A stretch of DNA of 64,000 bases from assembly GCA_902557935.1 (NCBI GenBank), contig CACECJ010000001.1, positions 248,001 to 312,000 on the forward strand. Direction: 5' to 3'. Shown in pieces: positions 37,846 through 45,741 of this stretch (the stretch's first letter is position 1; the number at the start of each line of letters is the position of its first letter). The translations under genes were made by a program, and so were the position numbers. The notes below the pieces were generated by a model that worked only from the letters and a program-made list of their open reading frames with translations, ran no database searches and was not told where the DNA came from. The DNA is from an uncultured Pelagibacteraceae bacterium. GTDB lineage: Bacteria > Pseudomonadota > Alphaproteobacteria > Pelagibacterales > Pelagibacteraceae.

Positions 37846-37911
37846 ATAATTGACGCACTTTCAAAAGGAATAAACTGTTGATAACTTTAGAAAAATAGAG
37901 TTAATAGAACC

Positions 37912-38127
37912 ATGTTGCAAATCAATCCAAAAAAGTTCAAAAATATTGAAAATAAATCAATTCCATCACCATTGAGACCAAAGTTCAGAAATAAAGCTGA
38001 AACAAATATCTATTTTCTATCTAAGAGAAAATTTCAAAGCGAAAAAAAACAGTCAATACTTAAAAATATAAAGTTCATCTCAGGAATTATTATTTTAGTA
38101 GTTGGTGGTTACTTGCTATCTAATTAA
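37912..38127 (+). CDS. Small tail-anchored membrane protein, unknown function
   Basis: I do not recognise this 71-aa protein. It has a basic, Asn/Lys/Phe-rich N-terminal part (residues 1-50) and a single hydrophobic helix, FISGIIILVVGGYLL, right at the C-terminus, so it looks tail-anchored. The only Shine-Dalgarno-like bases are a weak AGAG 13 nt upstream. It is divergent from futA with the two Fur boxes and a good promoter in the 98-bp spacer, which suggests iron-responsive expression. Its last 8 bp overlap the convergent hydratase gene. Confidence 0.62.
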   Translation: MLQINPKKFKNIENKSIPSPLRPKFRNKAETNIYFLSKRKFQSEKKQSILKNIKFISGIIILVVGGYLLSN

Positions 38128-38896
38128 TTTTCGTTTTAACAGATCCCAATTTTTCAATTGTGCCTTTATAGATACCTTTGCTTAGAATTGGAACCACTCC
38201 CACTGTTGAACCAGTAAAAACATAAAAATCTTTGTTATGTTTAATCTTATCTTTCTGAAGTTTTTTTAAAACAAATAATAAAGAATTCATTGGATTAATA
38301 TAAACAGTATTGGTGTTTCCATATATGGATTGTTTAATCTTCAAATTTGAAATATTGGTTTTTAAGTTTTTGACATTATTATTTCTAAATTTTTTTTTTG
38401 AACCAACAATAAATTTTATATTTGCGCCGAAATCAGAACATAAATCTCCAAAACTTTTTATACCTTTTTTCTTTTGCCTATAACCAACTACTTCGATGCA
38501 TGGTGCAATATAGTTTATAAATTTTTTTATATTATTTTTTGATACTTTTTTTTTAAAATCGAAAAAACTTTTTTTTAGGAGATAGCAAACTTCGAGTTCA
38601 ATGCCTAAAGTATATCTATTTATTTTTACAGTTTTATTATTTTTCAAAACGTTATGTTTGTATACAGAAGCGTAGAAAGGTTCTTTTTCTTTTAGTTTTT
38701 TTATAACAGGTATGCCCGTTCCTCCTGCTTTAAAACCTATAATTGGTTTTTTTATTTTACTCTCACATAATTTTCTAAATTTATCAGCATCTAAAAGTTT
38801 TTTTGTATATTTTTTTGAAATGGGATTTATAATTTTATTTTTAAGAAATGCATTCACAAGTCTATTAGCAATTAGATTTGAATTTTTATCTTTCAT
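38120..38896 (-). CDS. 2-keto-4-pentenoate hydratase / FAH-family protein
   Basis: The 258-aa protein has the hydratase/fumarylacetoacetase fold: GFKAGGTGIP, the metal-binding GIELEVCYLL (Glu pair) near residue 98, and FTGSTVGVVPI near residue 228. It resembles MhpD/HpcG-type hydratases of aromatic meta-cleavage or 4-oxalocrotonate pathways. No other gene of such a pathway is nearby and it follows pfkA, so the substrate is unknown. Composition is very Lys- and Asn-rich. It overlaps pfkA by 1 bp. Confidence 0.75.
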   Translation of the reverse strand: MKDKNSNLIANRLVNAFLKNKIINPISKKYTKKLLDADKFRKLCESKIKKPIIGFKAGGTGIPVIKKLKEKEPFYASVYKHNVLKNNKTVKINRYTLGIELEVCYLLKKSFFDFKKKVSKNNIKKFINYIAPCIEVVGYRQKKKGIKSFGDLCSDFGANIKFIVGSKKKFRNNNVKNLKTNISNLKIKQSIYGNTNTVYINPMNSLLFVLKKLQKDKIKHNKDFYVFTGSTVGVVPILSKGIYKGTIEKLGSVKTKIN

Positions 38897-39984
38897 TAAA
38901 TATCGTCTCCTAAATAAATTCCTAAAGAAAGAGCTGTTTCAACTAAAGAGTCTTTTCTTTCGACATTTTTATATGTTTTGATGCCTTCATCAATAGGTAC
39001 ATCAACCACTCTTCGGTCTCTCCACGCTACCATTCGATCAAATTTTTTTTGATTTAACAAGTCTACAGCGTAAACTCCAAAAGCACTAGCTAATATTCTA
39101 TCACTCGCTGTCGGGGGAGCCCCTCTCTGAACGTGACCAAGTGAGGTTACTCTGCATTCAATATCTGTTTTCTTCATCAATTCCTGGGCTATATAATCTC
39201 CAATACCACCAAGTCTTTGTTCACCGTCCATATATTTATGAACTACTTTTGAACCATCCTCTTTTTTAACTGCTTCAGCAACTACGATTAATGAATGTTG
39301 TATATCGTTTTTTTTCATAGAATTAAGTTTATTAATAATTCCATTTATTGAATACTTTAATTCAGGAATTAAAATAATGTCTGCGCCTCCTGCTATACCT
39401 GCATTAAGTGCGATGTGTCCTGCATCACGTCCCATAACCTCAAGTATCATAGATCTTCTATGGCTAGCTGCTGTGGATTGTAAATTATCCAATGCTTGAG
39501 TAGCAACATCTACAGCAGTATGAAAACCAATCGAGCTTTCTGTTGCCCCTACATCGTTATCTATTGTCTTTGGAATAGCAACTATTTTCATGTCACCATT
39601 TTTGGCTAATTTTTTTAAAATTTGCATACTACCGTCTCCACCGATAATTATTAAACCATCAAGTTTCATTGAATGGTATCCCTCTATAATTTCTTTTGAT
39701 TTATCAACGTGTTTTCCATTGCCTGTCGGAATTTTAAAAGGATTGCCTTTATTTGTAGATCCTAAAAAAGTCCCCCCTTGTCTTAATAAGTATCCTCCAA
39801 AAGTTTTATGGGTTAACTGCATAACATCTACTGGACGTTTTATTAAACCAGCTGTTCCATCTCTTATTCCGTATACATCCATTTTGTATTTATTTTTTGC
39901 TCTATAAAAAATTGATCTAATGGCAGCATTCAGACCGCCACAATCTCCCCCACTCGTCAAAATTCCTATTTTTTTATTACTCAT
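38896..39984 (-). CDS. pfkA: 6-phosphofructokinase
   Basis: PFK phosphorylates fructose 6-phosphate in the committed step of glycolysis. The 362-aa protein has ILTSGGDCGGLNAAIR at the N-terminus, GGDGS (115-119) and PKTIDNDVGATESSIGF (from 138) with catalytic Asp142. Gly118 aligns with E. coli Gly104, an ATP-type residue, whereas Lys139 replaces Gly124, as in PPi-dependent and ATP-dependent long-form enzymes. Phosphate donor is therefore uncertain, ATP being likelier. The gene is divergent from pyk and just upstream of the FAH-family gene. Confidence 0.92.
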   Translation of the reverse strand: MSNKKIGILTSGGDCGGLNAAIRSIFYRAKNKYKMDVYGIRDGTAGLIKRPVDVMQLTHKTFGGYLLRQGGTFLGSTNKGNPFKIPTGNGKHVDKSKEIIEGYHSMKLDGLIIIGGDGSMQILKKLAKNGDMKIVAIPKTIDNDVGATESSIGFHTAVDVATQALDNLQSTAASHRRSMILEVMGRDAGHIALNAGIAGGADIILIPELKYSINGIINKLNSMKKNDIQHSLIVVAEAVKKEDGSKVVHKYMDGEQRLGGIGDYIAQELMKKTDIECRVTSLGHVQRGAPPTASDRILASAFGVYAVDLLNQKKFDRMVAWRDRRVVDVPIDEGIKTYKNVERKDSLVETALSLGIYLGDDI

Positions 39985-40013
39985 TTAAATTAATTTTTCT
40001 TTATTATTCTTTT

Positions 40014-40050
40014 TTAAGAGAAGTGGTGTTATAACATAAAAATCTCTTAA
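40014..40050 (+). repeat. Inverted repeat overlapping the pyk start codon
   Basis: Perfect 8-bp arms TTAAGAGA (40014-40021) and TCTCTTAA (40043-40050) are separated by 21 bp. The right arm ends on the A of the pyk ATG. In RNA it could hide the start; in DNA it could be a binding site between divergent pfkA and pyk. No other Shine-Dalgarno is clear in front of pyk. Confidence 0.45.
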
Positions 40051-41462
40051 TGGAAAAAAAAGCGAAAATTATAGCTACGTTAGGCCCAGCAATTTTTAGC
40101 GAAAATAAGTTAAAAAAGCTTGTAGATCTTGGTGTTGATGCATTTAGAATAAATTTCAGTCATAACACAAATGGGATTAATAAGATAATTTCAAGGATAA
40201 GAAAAGTAGAGAAAAAAAATGGAAAAAAATTATCTTTAATAGCTGACCTCCAGGGAGTGAAACTCAGAATAGGCAAGGTTAAAAATGAGGGTCAAAAAAT
40301 TAATTTTAACCAAAAATTTATATTTGATAATAAAAAAATTCCTGGCAACTCGCATAGAGCACCTTTTCCTTATCCTAAAATTATTAAAAAGTTAAAAAAA
40401 GGAAATAAGATTTTAATCGATGATGGAAAATATTTATTCTCAGTTATAAATAAAAAAGGTAACTCAGTGATAACAAAATGTAGAAGCCAAAATTGTATAA
40501 TTAAAAGCAATAAAAGTTTCCATGTTCCAAATTTAGATATAACTTTTAATAAACTTACCGGAAAAGATAAAAAAGATATTAAAACTGCAGTTAAACTTGG
40601 ATGCAATTGGATTGCCCTTTCTTATCTACAAAATGAGAAGTTAATTCTTGAGACAAGAAAATTAATTAAAAAAGATATGGGAATAATTTCTAAAATAGAA
40701 AATAAATATGCCTTAAAAAATATTAAAAAAATTATTCAAGCTACAGACTCAATAATGATTGCTCGAGGAGATTTGGCAATTGATATTGGTCATAGTGAAG
40801 TGCCAAAAGTTCAATTAAGTCTTATAAAAAAATGCTCTCAATTTTCAAAATCTGTAATTGTTGCTACACAGATGTTAGAAAGTATGATTGAAAACAACAC
40901 TGCGACTAGAGCAGAAATAAACGATATCGCAACAGCAATATTCCAAGGTGCAGATACCGTAATGCTGTCAGCTGAAGCAGCGATAGGTAAATTTCCTACT
41001 CAAGCTGTATCTACTATGACACAAACAATTCTATCTACGGAAAAATATAAAAGAGAACACATTCAAGATTTTAAAAATTCTATTATTACCAACAAAGATC
41101 CTGTCAAATCTATCCTTCTCTCTGTCAAAGATATGGCCTATAATCCAGACGTTAAAGCTATAATTGTTTTTTCTAACTCAGGAAAATCTGCGAAACTTGT
41201 TTCTGCTATGCGTCCAGCTGCTAAAATAGTAACTATTTCTCCAAATATAAACGTAAGTAGGCAGGTATCATTACTTTGGGGTGTCCAGTCTATAAATAGT
41301 AGAGATGCAAATGGATGGAAAGATATGATGTCAATTTCTAAAGAAATTATAAAAAAATTTAGATTTATTAAAAAGAATGACTATGTAGTTATAACTGCTG
41401 GTTTACCTTTTGGAAAGGCAGGTATGACAAATATGGTTAGACTTTACAAAGTTGGTTCTTAA
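40050..41462 (+). CDS. pyk: Pyruvate kinase
   Basis: Pyruvate kinase makes pyruvate and ATP from phosphoenolpyruvate. The 470-aa protein has KIIATLGPA, FRINFSHN, the catalytic-Lys region GIISKIENKYALKN, IMIARGDLAIDI and ATQMLESMIENNTATRAE, all hallmark blocks. The C-terminal domain (from about residue 345) is present. It is divergent from pfkA and overlaps the next small ORF as TAATG. Co-location with pfkA is notable because several SAR11 genomes have been described as lacking both genes. Confidence 0.96.
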   Translation: MEKKAKIIATLGPAIFSENKLKKLVDLGVDAFRINFSHNTNGINKIISRIRKVEKKNGKKLSLIADLQGVKLRIGKVKNEGQKINFNQKFIFDNKKIPGNSHRAPFPYPKIIKKLKKGNKILIDDGKYLFSVINKKGNSVITKCRSQNCIIKSNKSFHVPNLDITFNKLTGKDKKDIKTAVKLGCNWIALSYLQNEKLILETRKLIKKDMGIISKIENKYALKNIKKIIQATDSIMIARGDLAIDIGHSEVPKVQLSLIKKCSQFSKSVIVATQMLESMIENNTATRAEINDIATAIFQGADTVMLSAEAAIGKFPTQAVSTMTQTILSTEKYKREHIQDFKNSIITNKDPVKSILLSVKDMAYNPDVKAIIVFSNSGKSAKLVSAMRPAAKIVTISPNINVSRQVSLLWGVQSINSRDANGWKDMMSISKEIIKKFRFIKKNDYVVITAGLPFGKAGMTNMVRLYKVGS

Positions 41463-41635
41463 TGGAAGATAATTACAGTATCGATGAAATTTTATCAGCA
41501 GTAAATGATCTTCAAAATATAAATAAAGATAAAAATAAAAAAATTTCAAAAGAACCATTAATTACATCTGATACTTCAAATATTCCTAAAAATACACTTA
41601 GATTGATTGAAGAAGCTGAGAGATCTAAAAATTAA
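41462..41635 (+). CDS. Small 57-aa protein coupled to pyk, unknown function
   Basis: The ORF begins at the A of TAATG that ends pyk and encodes 57 hydrophilic residues: MEDNYSIDEILSAVNDL, a Lys/Asn-rich middle, and a helical tail TLRLIEEAERSKN. The start resembles the EILASIRR-type helix of PopZ/DUF2497 polar proteins of alphaproteobacteria, but the match is short and may be chance. The 1-bp coupling to pyk argues for a real gene. The last 4 bp overlap the convergent gap gene. Confidence 0.55.
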   Translation: MEDNYSIDEILSAVNDLQNINKDKNKKISKEPLITSDTSNIPKNTLRLIEEAERSKN

Positions 41636-42636
41636 ATTAAACCAGATATCTGAATGGCTGTATCACACATCCTATTAGAAAATCCCCATTCGTTATCATA
41701 CCAAGAGAGAACTCTACTAAATTTTCCTTTTATAACTTGAGTTTGAGTTAAATCAAAAATTGAACTATGAGGGTTATGATTAAAATCTTTCGAAACTAAT
41801 GGAGCTGAATTGGTTGATAATATTCCTTTTAAAGGTCCATTAGCCGCTTTACTCATAGCATCATTTATAATTTCAGATGTAACTTCTTTATTAGGTACGA
41901 ATGTAAGATCAATTAAAGAAACATTGGGTGTTGGTACTCTTATAGCAGTACCATCAAGTTTTCCCTGTAAACTTGGTAATACCAAACTCATAGCTTTAGC
42001 TGCTCCAGTAGAAGTTGGTATCATGGCATCTCCGGAAGCTCTTGCTCTTCTCAAGTCTTTATGAAACGTATCTAAAAGTTTTTGATCTCCTGTGTAACTA
42101 TGAATAGTTGTCATATATCCATATTCAATACCAAAAGTATTTTCTAAAACCATGGCGACAGGTGCTAAGCAGTTTGTAGTACAAGAGCCATTAGAGATTA
42201 CATTATGTTCTTTTTTCAAATGTTTGCTGTTTACTCCTTGAACTACAGTAAAATCTACTTCCTTTGCTGGAGCAGAAATAATTACTTTTTTAGCGCCAGC
42301 CTCTATATGTTTACCAGCTGATTTTTTATCTAAAAAAAAGCCAGTGCATTCTAAAACAACATCAGCTCCAATTTTTCCCCAAGGTAATTTGGACGGATCT
42401 CTTTCAGCAAAAACTTTGATATTTTGATCTCCTATTTTAAAACCATCTTTAGTTGTCTTCACATCATGATTTAATGTACCATGTGTACTGTCAAATTTGA
42501 TTAAGTGAGCGTTGGCTTCTATAGAACCAAGATCATTAATACCGACTACTTGAATTTTTCCTTTATAGTTTTCTAATAAAGCCCTTAAGATAAGCCGCCC
42601 TATTCTACCAAAACCATTAATACCAACTTTAACCAT
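41632..42636 (-). CDS. gap: Glyceraldehyde-3-phosphate dehydrogenase (NAD type)
   Basis: GAPDH oxidises glyceraldehyde 3-phosphate with phosphate and NAD. The 334-aa protein has the Rossmann GINGFGRIGR (5-14), Asp35 in INDLGS favouring NAD, the catalytic SNGSCTTNCLAPV with Cys152, and SWYDNEWGFSNRM. A strong AAAGGAG Shine-Dalgarno lies 5 nt before the ATG. It is 24 bp downstream of the DUF2160 gene and could be co-transcribed with the glycerol uptake genes, which feed its substrate. Confidence 0.97.
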   Translation of the reverse strand: MVKVGINGFGRIGRLILRALLENYKGKIQVVGINDLGSIEANAHLIKFDSTHGTLNHDVKTTKDGFKIGDQNIKVFAERDPSKLPWGKIGADVVLECTGFFLDKKSAGKHIEAGAKKVIISAPAKEVDFTVVQGVNSKHLKKEHNVISNGSCTTNCLAPVAMVLENTFGIEYGYMTTIHSYTGDQKLLDTFHKDLRRARASGDAMIPTSTGAAKAMSLVLPSLQGKLDGTAIRVPTPNVSLIDLTFVPNKEVTSEIINDAMSKAANGPLKGILSTNSAPLVSKDFNHNPHSSIFDLTQTQVIKGKFSRVLSWYDNEWGFSNRMCDTAIQISGLI

Positions 42637-42660
42637 TTAATCTCCTTTAATGAATAATAT

Positions 42661-43020
42661 TTAGACGTATCTAAATACAACAACTGCATAACCAATGCAA
42701 ATTATTGTTGCAATCCACAATACGCTTCCAACTAGAGCCAACCAAAATAAATGAATAAACGCACTGCCTAGTAATGAAATAAATAATCTGTCGCCTCTAG
42801 TTGTGTCTAATCCTAAAATTCCCTTTCTTGGACTGCCTCCTGGTGATTTTTTTTCCCAAATAACCATTGCAGTTAAACATAAAGCAATAAATATAAAGAA
42901 AGAGGCTGTTTGCCATGTCCAGGCCATCCAAGTGATAAATTCGAAGTCGAAAAAGCTTTTTTCTTTTTCTTTAGCCATATCACCCCATGTTGCAGCATTT
43001 AAAACGTTAAACATCATCAT
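42661..43020 (-). CDS. DUF2160 membrane protein of the glycerol ABC transporter operon
   Basis: The 119-aa protein has three hydrophobic segments (about residues 37-54, 78-97 and 99-116) and a SPGGSPRKGILGLDTTRGDR loop, matching the DUF2160 family. That family is found in rhizobial glp operons next to glpQ and glpV, and its role is unknown. Three ATG codons in a row overlap the glpQ TGA; the second would give the usual 1-bp TGATG overlap. Confidence 0.86.
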   Translation of the reverse strand: MMMFNVLNAATWGDMAKEKEKSFFDFEFITWMAWTWQTASFFIFIALCLTAMVIWEKKSPGGSPRKGILGLDTTRGDRLFISLLGSAFIHLFWLALVGSVLWIATIICIGYAVVVFRYV

Positions 43021-43817
43021 ACTCTTCCTAATGCAAATCCTTTAGCTATATAGTTTCTTACGAAATAAATGACGATAGCACCAGGAATAATTGTCAAGCT
43101 TCCTGCAGCAGCAAGTAGTCCTAATTCATATCCTGATGTACTGGCGGTTCTTGTCATTGTTGCAGCTATAGGTTTGGCTGCTACAGCTGTAAGTGTTTTA
43201 GCTAATAATAATTCTACCCAAGAAAACATAAAACAGAAAAACATAGTAATACCTATGCCTGCAGTAATAGTGGGTATGAATATTTTAAAGAAAAATCTCC
43301 AAAACGAATAACCATCAACATAAGCTGTTTCATCCAGCTCTTTTGGCACAGAAGACATAAATCCTTCTAAAATCCAAACTGCTAAAGGAATATTAAACAA
43401 GCAATGGGATAAAGCTACAGCCACATGTGTATCAAACAAGTTTACTGATGAATAAAATTGAAAAAATGGCAAAGCAAATACCGCTGGTGGGGCCATTCTG
43501 TTAGTTAATAACCAGAAAAATAAATGTTTATCCCCTAAAAATTTATATCTAGAAAAAGCATAAGCTGCAGGTAGTGCAGCTGCCACTGAAATCACTGTGT
43601 TCATCACCACGTAATAAATAGAATTAAGATACCCAGTATACCAAGTACTATCAGTAAAAATTTTTTTATAATTATCTAATGTAAATTCTTTAGGCCAAAG
43701 TGTGTAAGTGTTTATAATCTCAGTTGTCGTTTTAAATGACATGTTAAGCAACCAATAAATTGGAAGCATCAAAAAGATAATATAAATTGTAGGAACTACC
43801 CACTTAGCTTTTTTCAT
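43017..43817 (-). CDS. glpQ: Glycerol ABC transporter, permease
   Basis: The 266-aa MalG-type permease has six membrane segments and the EAA loop ELDETAYVDGYSFWRFFFKI near residue 165. Position between glpP and DUF2160 is as in the Rhizobium glpSTPQV glycerol system. The start overlaps the glpP end by 4 bp. The substrate is inferred from the neighbours glpK and gpsA and from family membership. Confidence 0.9.
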   Translation of the reverse strand: MKKAKWVVPTIYIIFLMLPIYWLLNMSFKTTTEIINTYTLWPKEFTLDNYKKIFTDSTWYTGYLNSIYYVVMNTVISVAAALPAAYAFSRYKFLGDKHLFFWLLTNRMAPPAVFALPFFQFYSSVNLFDTHVAVALSHCLFNIPLAVWILEGFMSSVPKELDETAYVDGYSFWRFFFKIFIPTITAGIGITMFFCFMFSWVELLLAKTLTAVAAKPIAATMTRTASTSGYELGLLAAAGSLTIIPGAIVIYFVRNYIAKGFALGRV

Positions 43818-44680
43818 GATTTCTCCTCATTTCTCATCATTAGTGTGTAGAATACCCAACAAACTAAAAGTACTATAAAGAAGTATATCAACGACATTGC
43901 TGCAGCTGGTCCTAAATCAAACTGTCCTAATGCCATTTTAACTAAGTCAATAGATAAAAATGCAGTAGCATTGCCTGGACCGCCTCCAGTTAAAACAAAA
44001 GGCTCTGTATAAATCATGAAACTGTCCATGAATCTTAAAAGTATCGCAATCGTTAATACTTTTTTCATTTTAGGCAATTCAATTTTTGTAAAAATTGCCC
44101 AACGACTAGCGCCATCAATTTCTGCTGCTTGATAGTAAGCAGGTTGGATAGATCTTAATCCTGCATAAGATAATAAAACTACTAACGATGTCCAATGCCA
44201 TACATCCATTAGTATAGTTGTAAACCAAGCATCACCAATTTGTTGCGTAAAGTTATAATCAAATCCTAAAGCATTAAGTGAATGACCTAAGAAACCAATA
44301 TCTGGTAACGCAAAAATATTCCACATAGCTCCTACAACGTTCCATGGAATTAAAAGCGGCATAGACATTAAAACTAAACAAACAGGTACTCCTATTCCCT
44401 CTTTAGGCATAGTAAGTGCAATAGCTATACCTAGTGGAATTTGAATAAATAAAATTATAAAAGTAAATAAAAATTGTCTTCCAAGTGATGCGTGAAATCT
44501 TTCGGATAACATGATTTGTTTAAACCATCTTGTGCCTTCCCACATAAAAACATTATTGCCGAAAGTTTCCTGGAAAGCATAGTTTACTACTGTCATTAAT
44601 GGAATAATGGCATTGAAAGCTACTAGCACAAATACTGGTATTACAAAAAACCATGCTTTTTGATTTACTGTTTTATTCAT
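43814..44680 (-). CDS. glpP: Glycerol ABC transporter, permease
   Basis: The 288-aa MalF-type permease has six membrane helices and the EAA loop YQAAEIDGASRWAIFTKIELP near residue 188. It contains FVLTGGGPGNATAFLSID, the usual late-permease block. It overlaps glpT and glpQ by 4 bp each and forms the membrane channel with GlpQ. Confidence 0.9.
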   Translation of the reverse strand: MNKTVNQKAWFFVIPVFVLVAFNAIIPLMTVVNYAFQETFGNNVFMWEGTRWFKQIMLSERFHASLGRQFLFTFIILFIQIPLGIAIALTMPKEGIGVPVCLVLMSMPLLIPWNVVGAMWNIFALPDIGFLGHSLNALGFDYNFTQQIGDAWFTTILMDVWHWTSLVVLLSYAGLRSIQPAYYQAAEIDGASRWAIFTKIELPKMKKVLTIAILLRFMDSFMIYTEPFVLTGGGPGNATAFLSIDLVKMALGQFDLGPAAAMSLIYFFIVLLVCWVFYTLMMRNEEKS

Positions 44681-45741
44681 TCAATTATCCAACTATCTCC
44701 ATAAGTATAAGTATATTCTTTTTTAAATTTTAAAAATGCAGATCCTGACGGAATATCTTCATTAGATTTTGCAATAATTTTAATTTTTCCGGTTTCACTT
44801 TCAGTATCTACAATTTTATGCCTTCCAGTATTGCTTACTGATAAAACTTTGACTGGAATTCCTTCATTGCTAAAAGATATAAATTCAGGTCTCACACCAA
44901 CTTCTGTCTTGTTAAAATTACTTTTTTTAATTTGTTGGTGAGTTTCTATTTTTTTTCCATTAACGATCACATCATTTCCTTTAATTTGACAAGGTAAAAC
45001 ATTCATGCCTGGTGAACCAATAAAATATCCAACAAATGTATGCTTTGGTTTTTCAAACAAATCTACTGGGGTTCCTGTTTGAACAATTTGACCTTCATGC
45101 ATTACAACTACTTGATCAGCAAACGTTAAAGCCTCTGTTTGATCATGTGTTACATAAATCATTGTTCTATTAATCTTTTGATGAAGTTCTTTAAGTTTAG
45201 ATCTTAAAATCCATTTCAAATGTGGATCTATTACTGTTAACGGTTCGTCAAACATAATAGCATTTACATCTGATCTTACCAATCCACGCCCTAGTGAAAT
45301 TTTTTGTTTACCATCTGCTGTTAAACCAGAAGCTCTATTGTTTAATGTTGAAGATAATTCCAACATTTCAGCTATCTCATGAACTTTCACTTTGATTTCT
45401 TCCTCTGGAATTTTTCTATTTCTTAAAGGAAAAGCTAAATTATCATACACTGTCATCGTGTCATAAATTACCGGGAATTGAAAAATCTGTGCGATATTTC
45501 TCTCTACAGGATTCAGCCCAGAAATAACTTTATCATCAAATAATATGTCACCTTTAGTTGGTGTAATTAGTCCAGAAATAATATTTAATAATGTTGTCTT
45601 TCCACAACCTGACGGGCCTAATAAAGCATAAGCACCCCCATCATTCCAATCAATGTCCACTCCTCTGATTGCCCAGTCAGCATCTGAAGACTGAGTTTTC
45701 AAATAACTATGGCTTAAACCTTTTAATGTGACTTTAGCCAT
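44677..45741 (-). CDS. glpT: Glycerol ABC transporter, ATP-binding protein 2
   Basis: The 354-aa ATPase has Walker A GPSGCGKT, Walker B IMFDEPLTVID, switch His in VTHDQTEALTF and a C-terminal TOBE-like domain. Its signature motif is degenerate, reading LTADGKQKISLGRGL in place of LSGGQ, a feature I also associate with GlpT of rhizobia. With GlpS it probably makes an asymmetric ATPase pair. It overlaps glpS by 8 bp. Confidence 0.9.
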   Translation of the reverse strand: MAKVTLKGLSHSYLKTQSSDADWAIRGVDIDWNDGGAYALLGPSGCGKTTLLNIISGLITPTKGDILFDDKVISGLNPVERNIAQIFQFPVIYDTMTVYDNLAFPLRNRKIPEEEIKVKVHEIAEMLELSSTLNNRASGLTADGKQKISLGRGLVRSDVNAIMFDEPLTVIDPHLKWILRSKLKELHQKINRTMIYVTHDQTEALTFADQVVVMHEGQIVQTGTPVDLFEKPKHTFVGYFIGSPGMNVLPCQIKGNDVIVNGKKIETHQQIKKSNFNKTEVGVRPEFISFSNEGIPVKVLSVSNTGRHKIVDTESETGKIKIIAKSNEDIPSGSAFLKFKKEYTYTYGDSWIIE

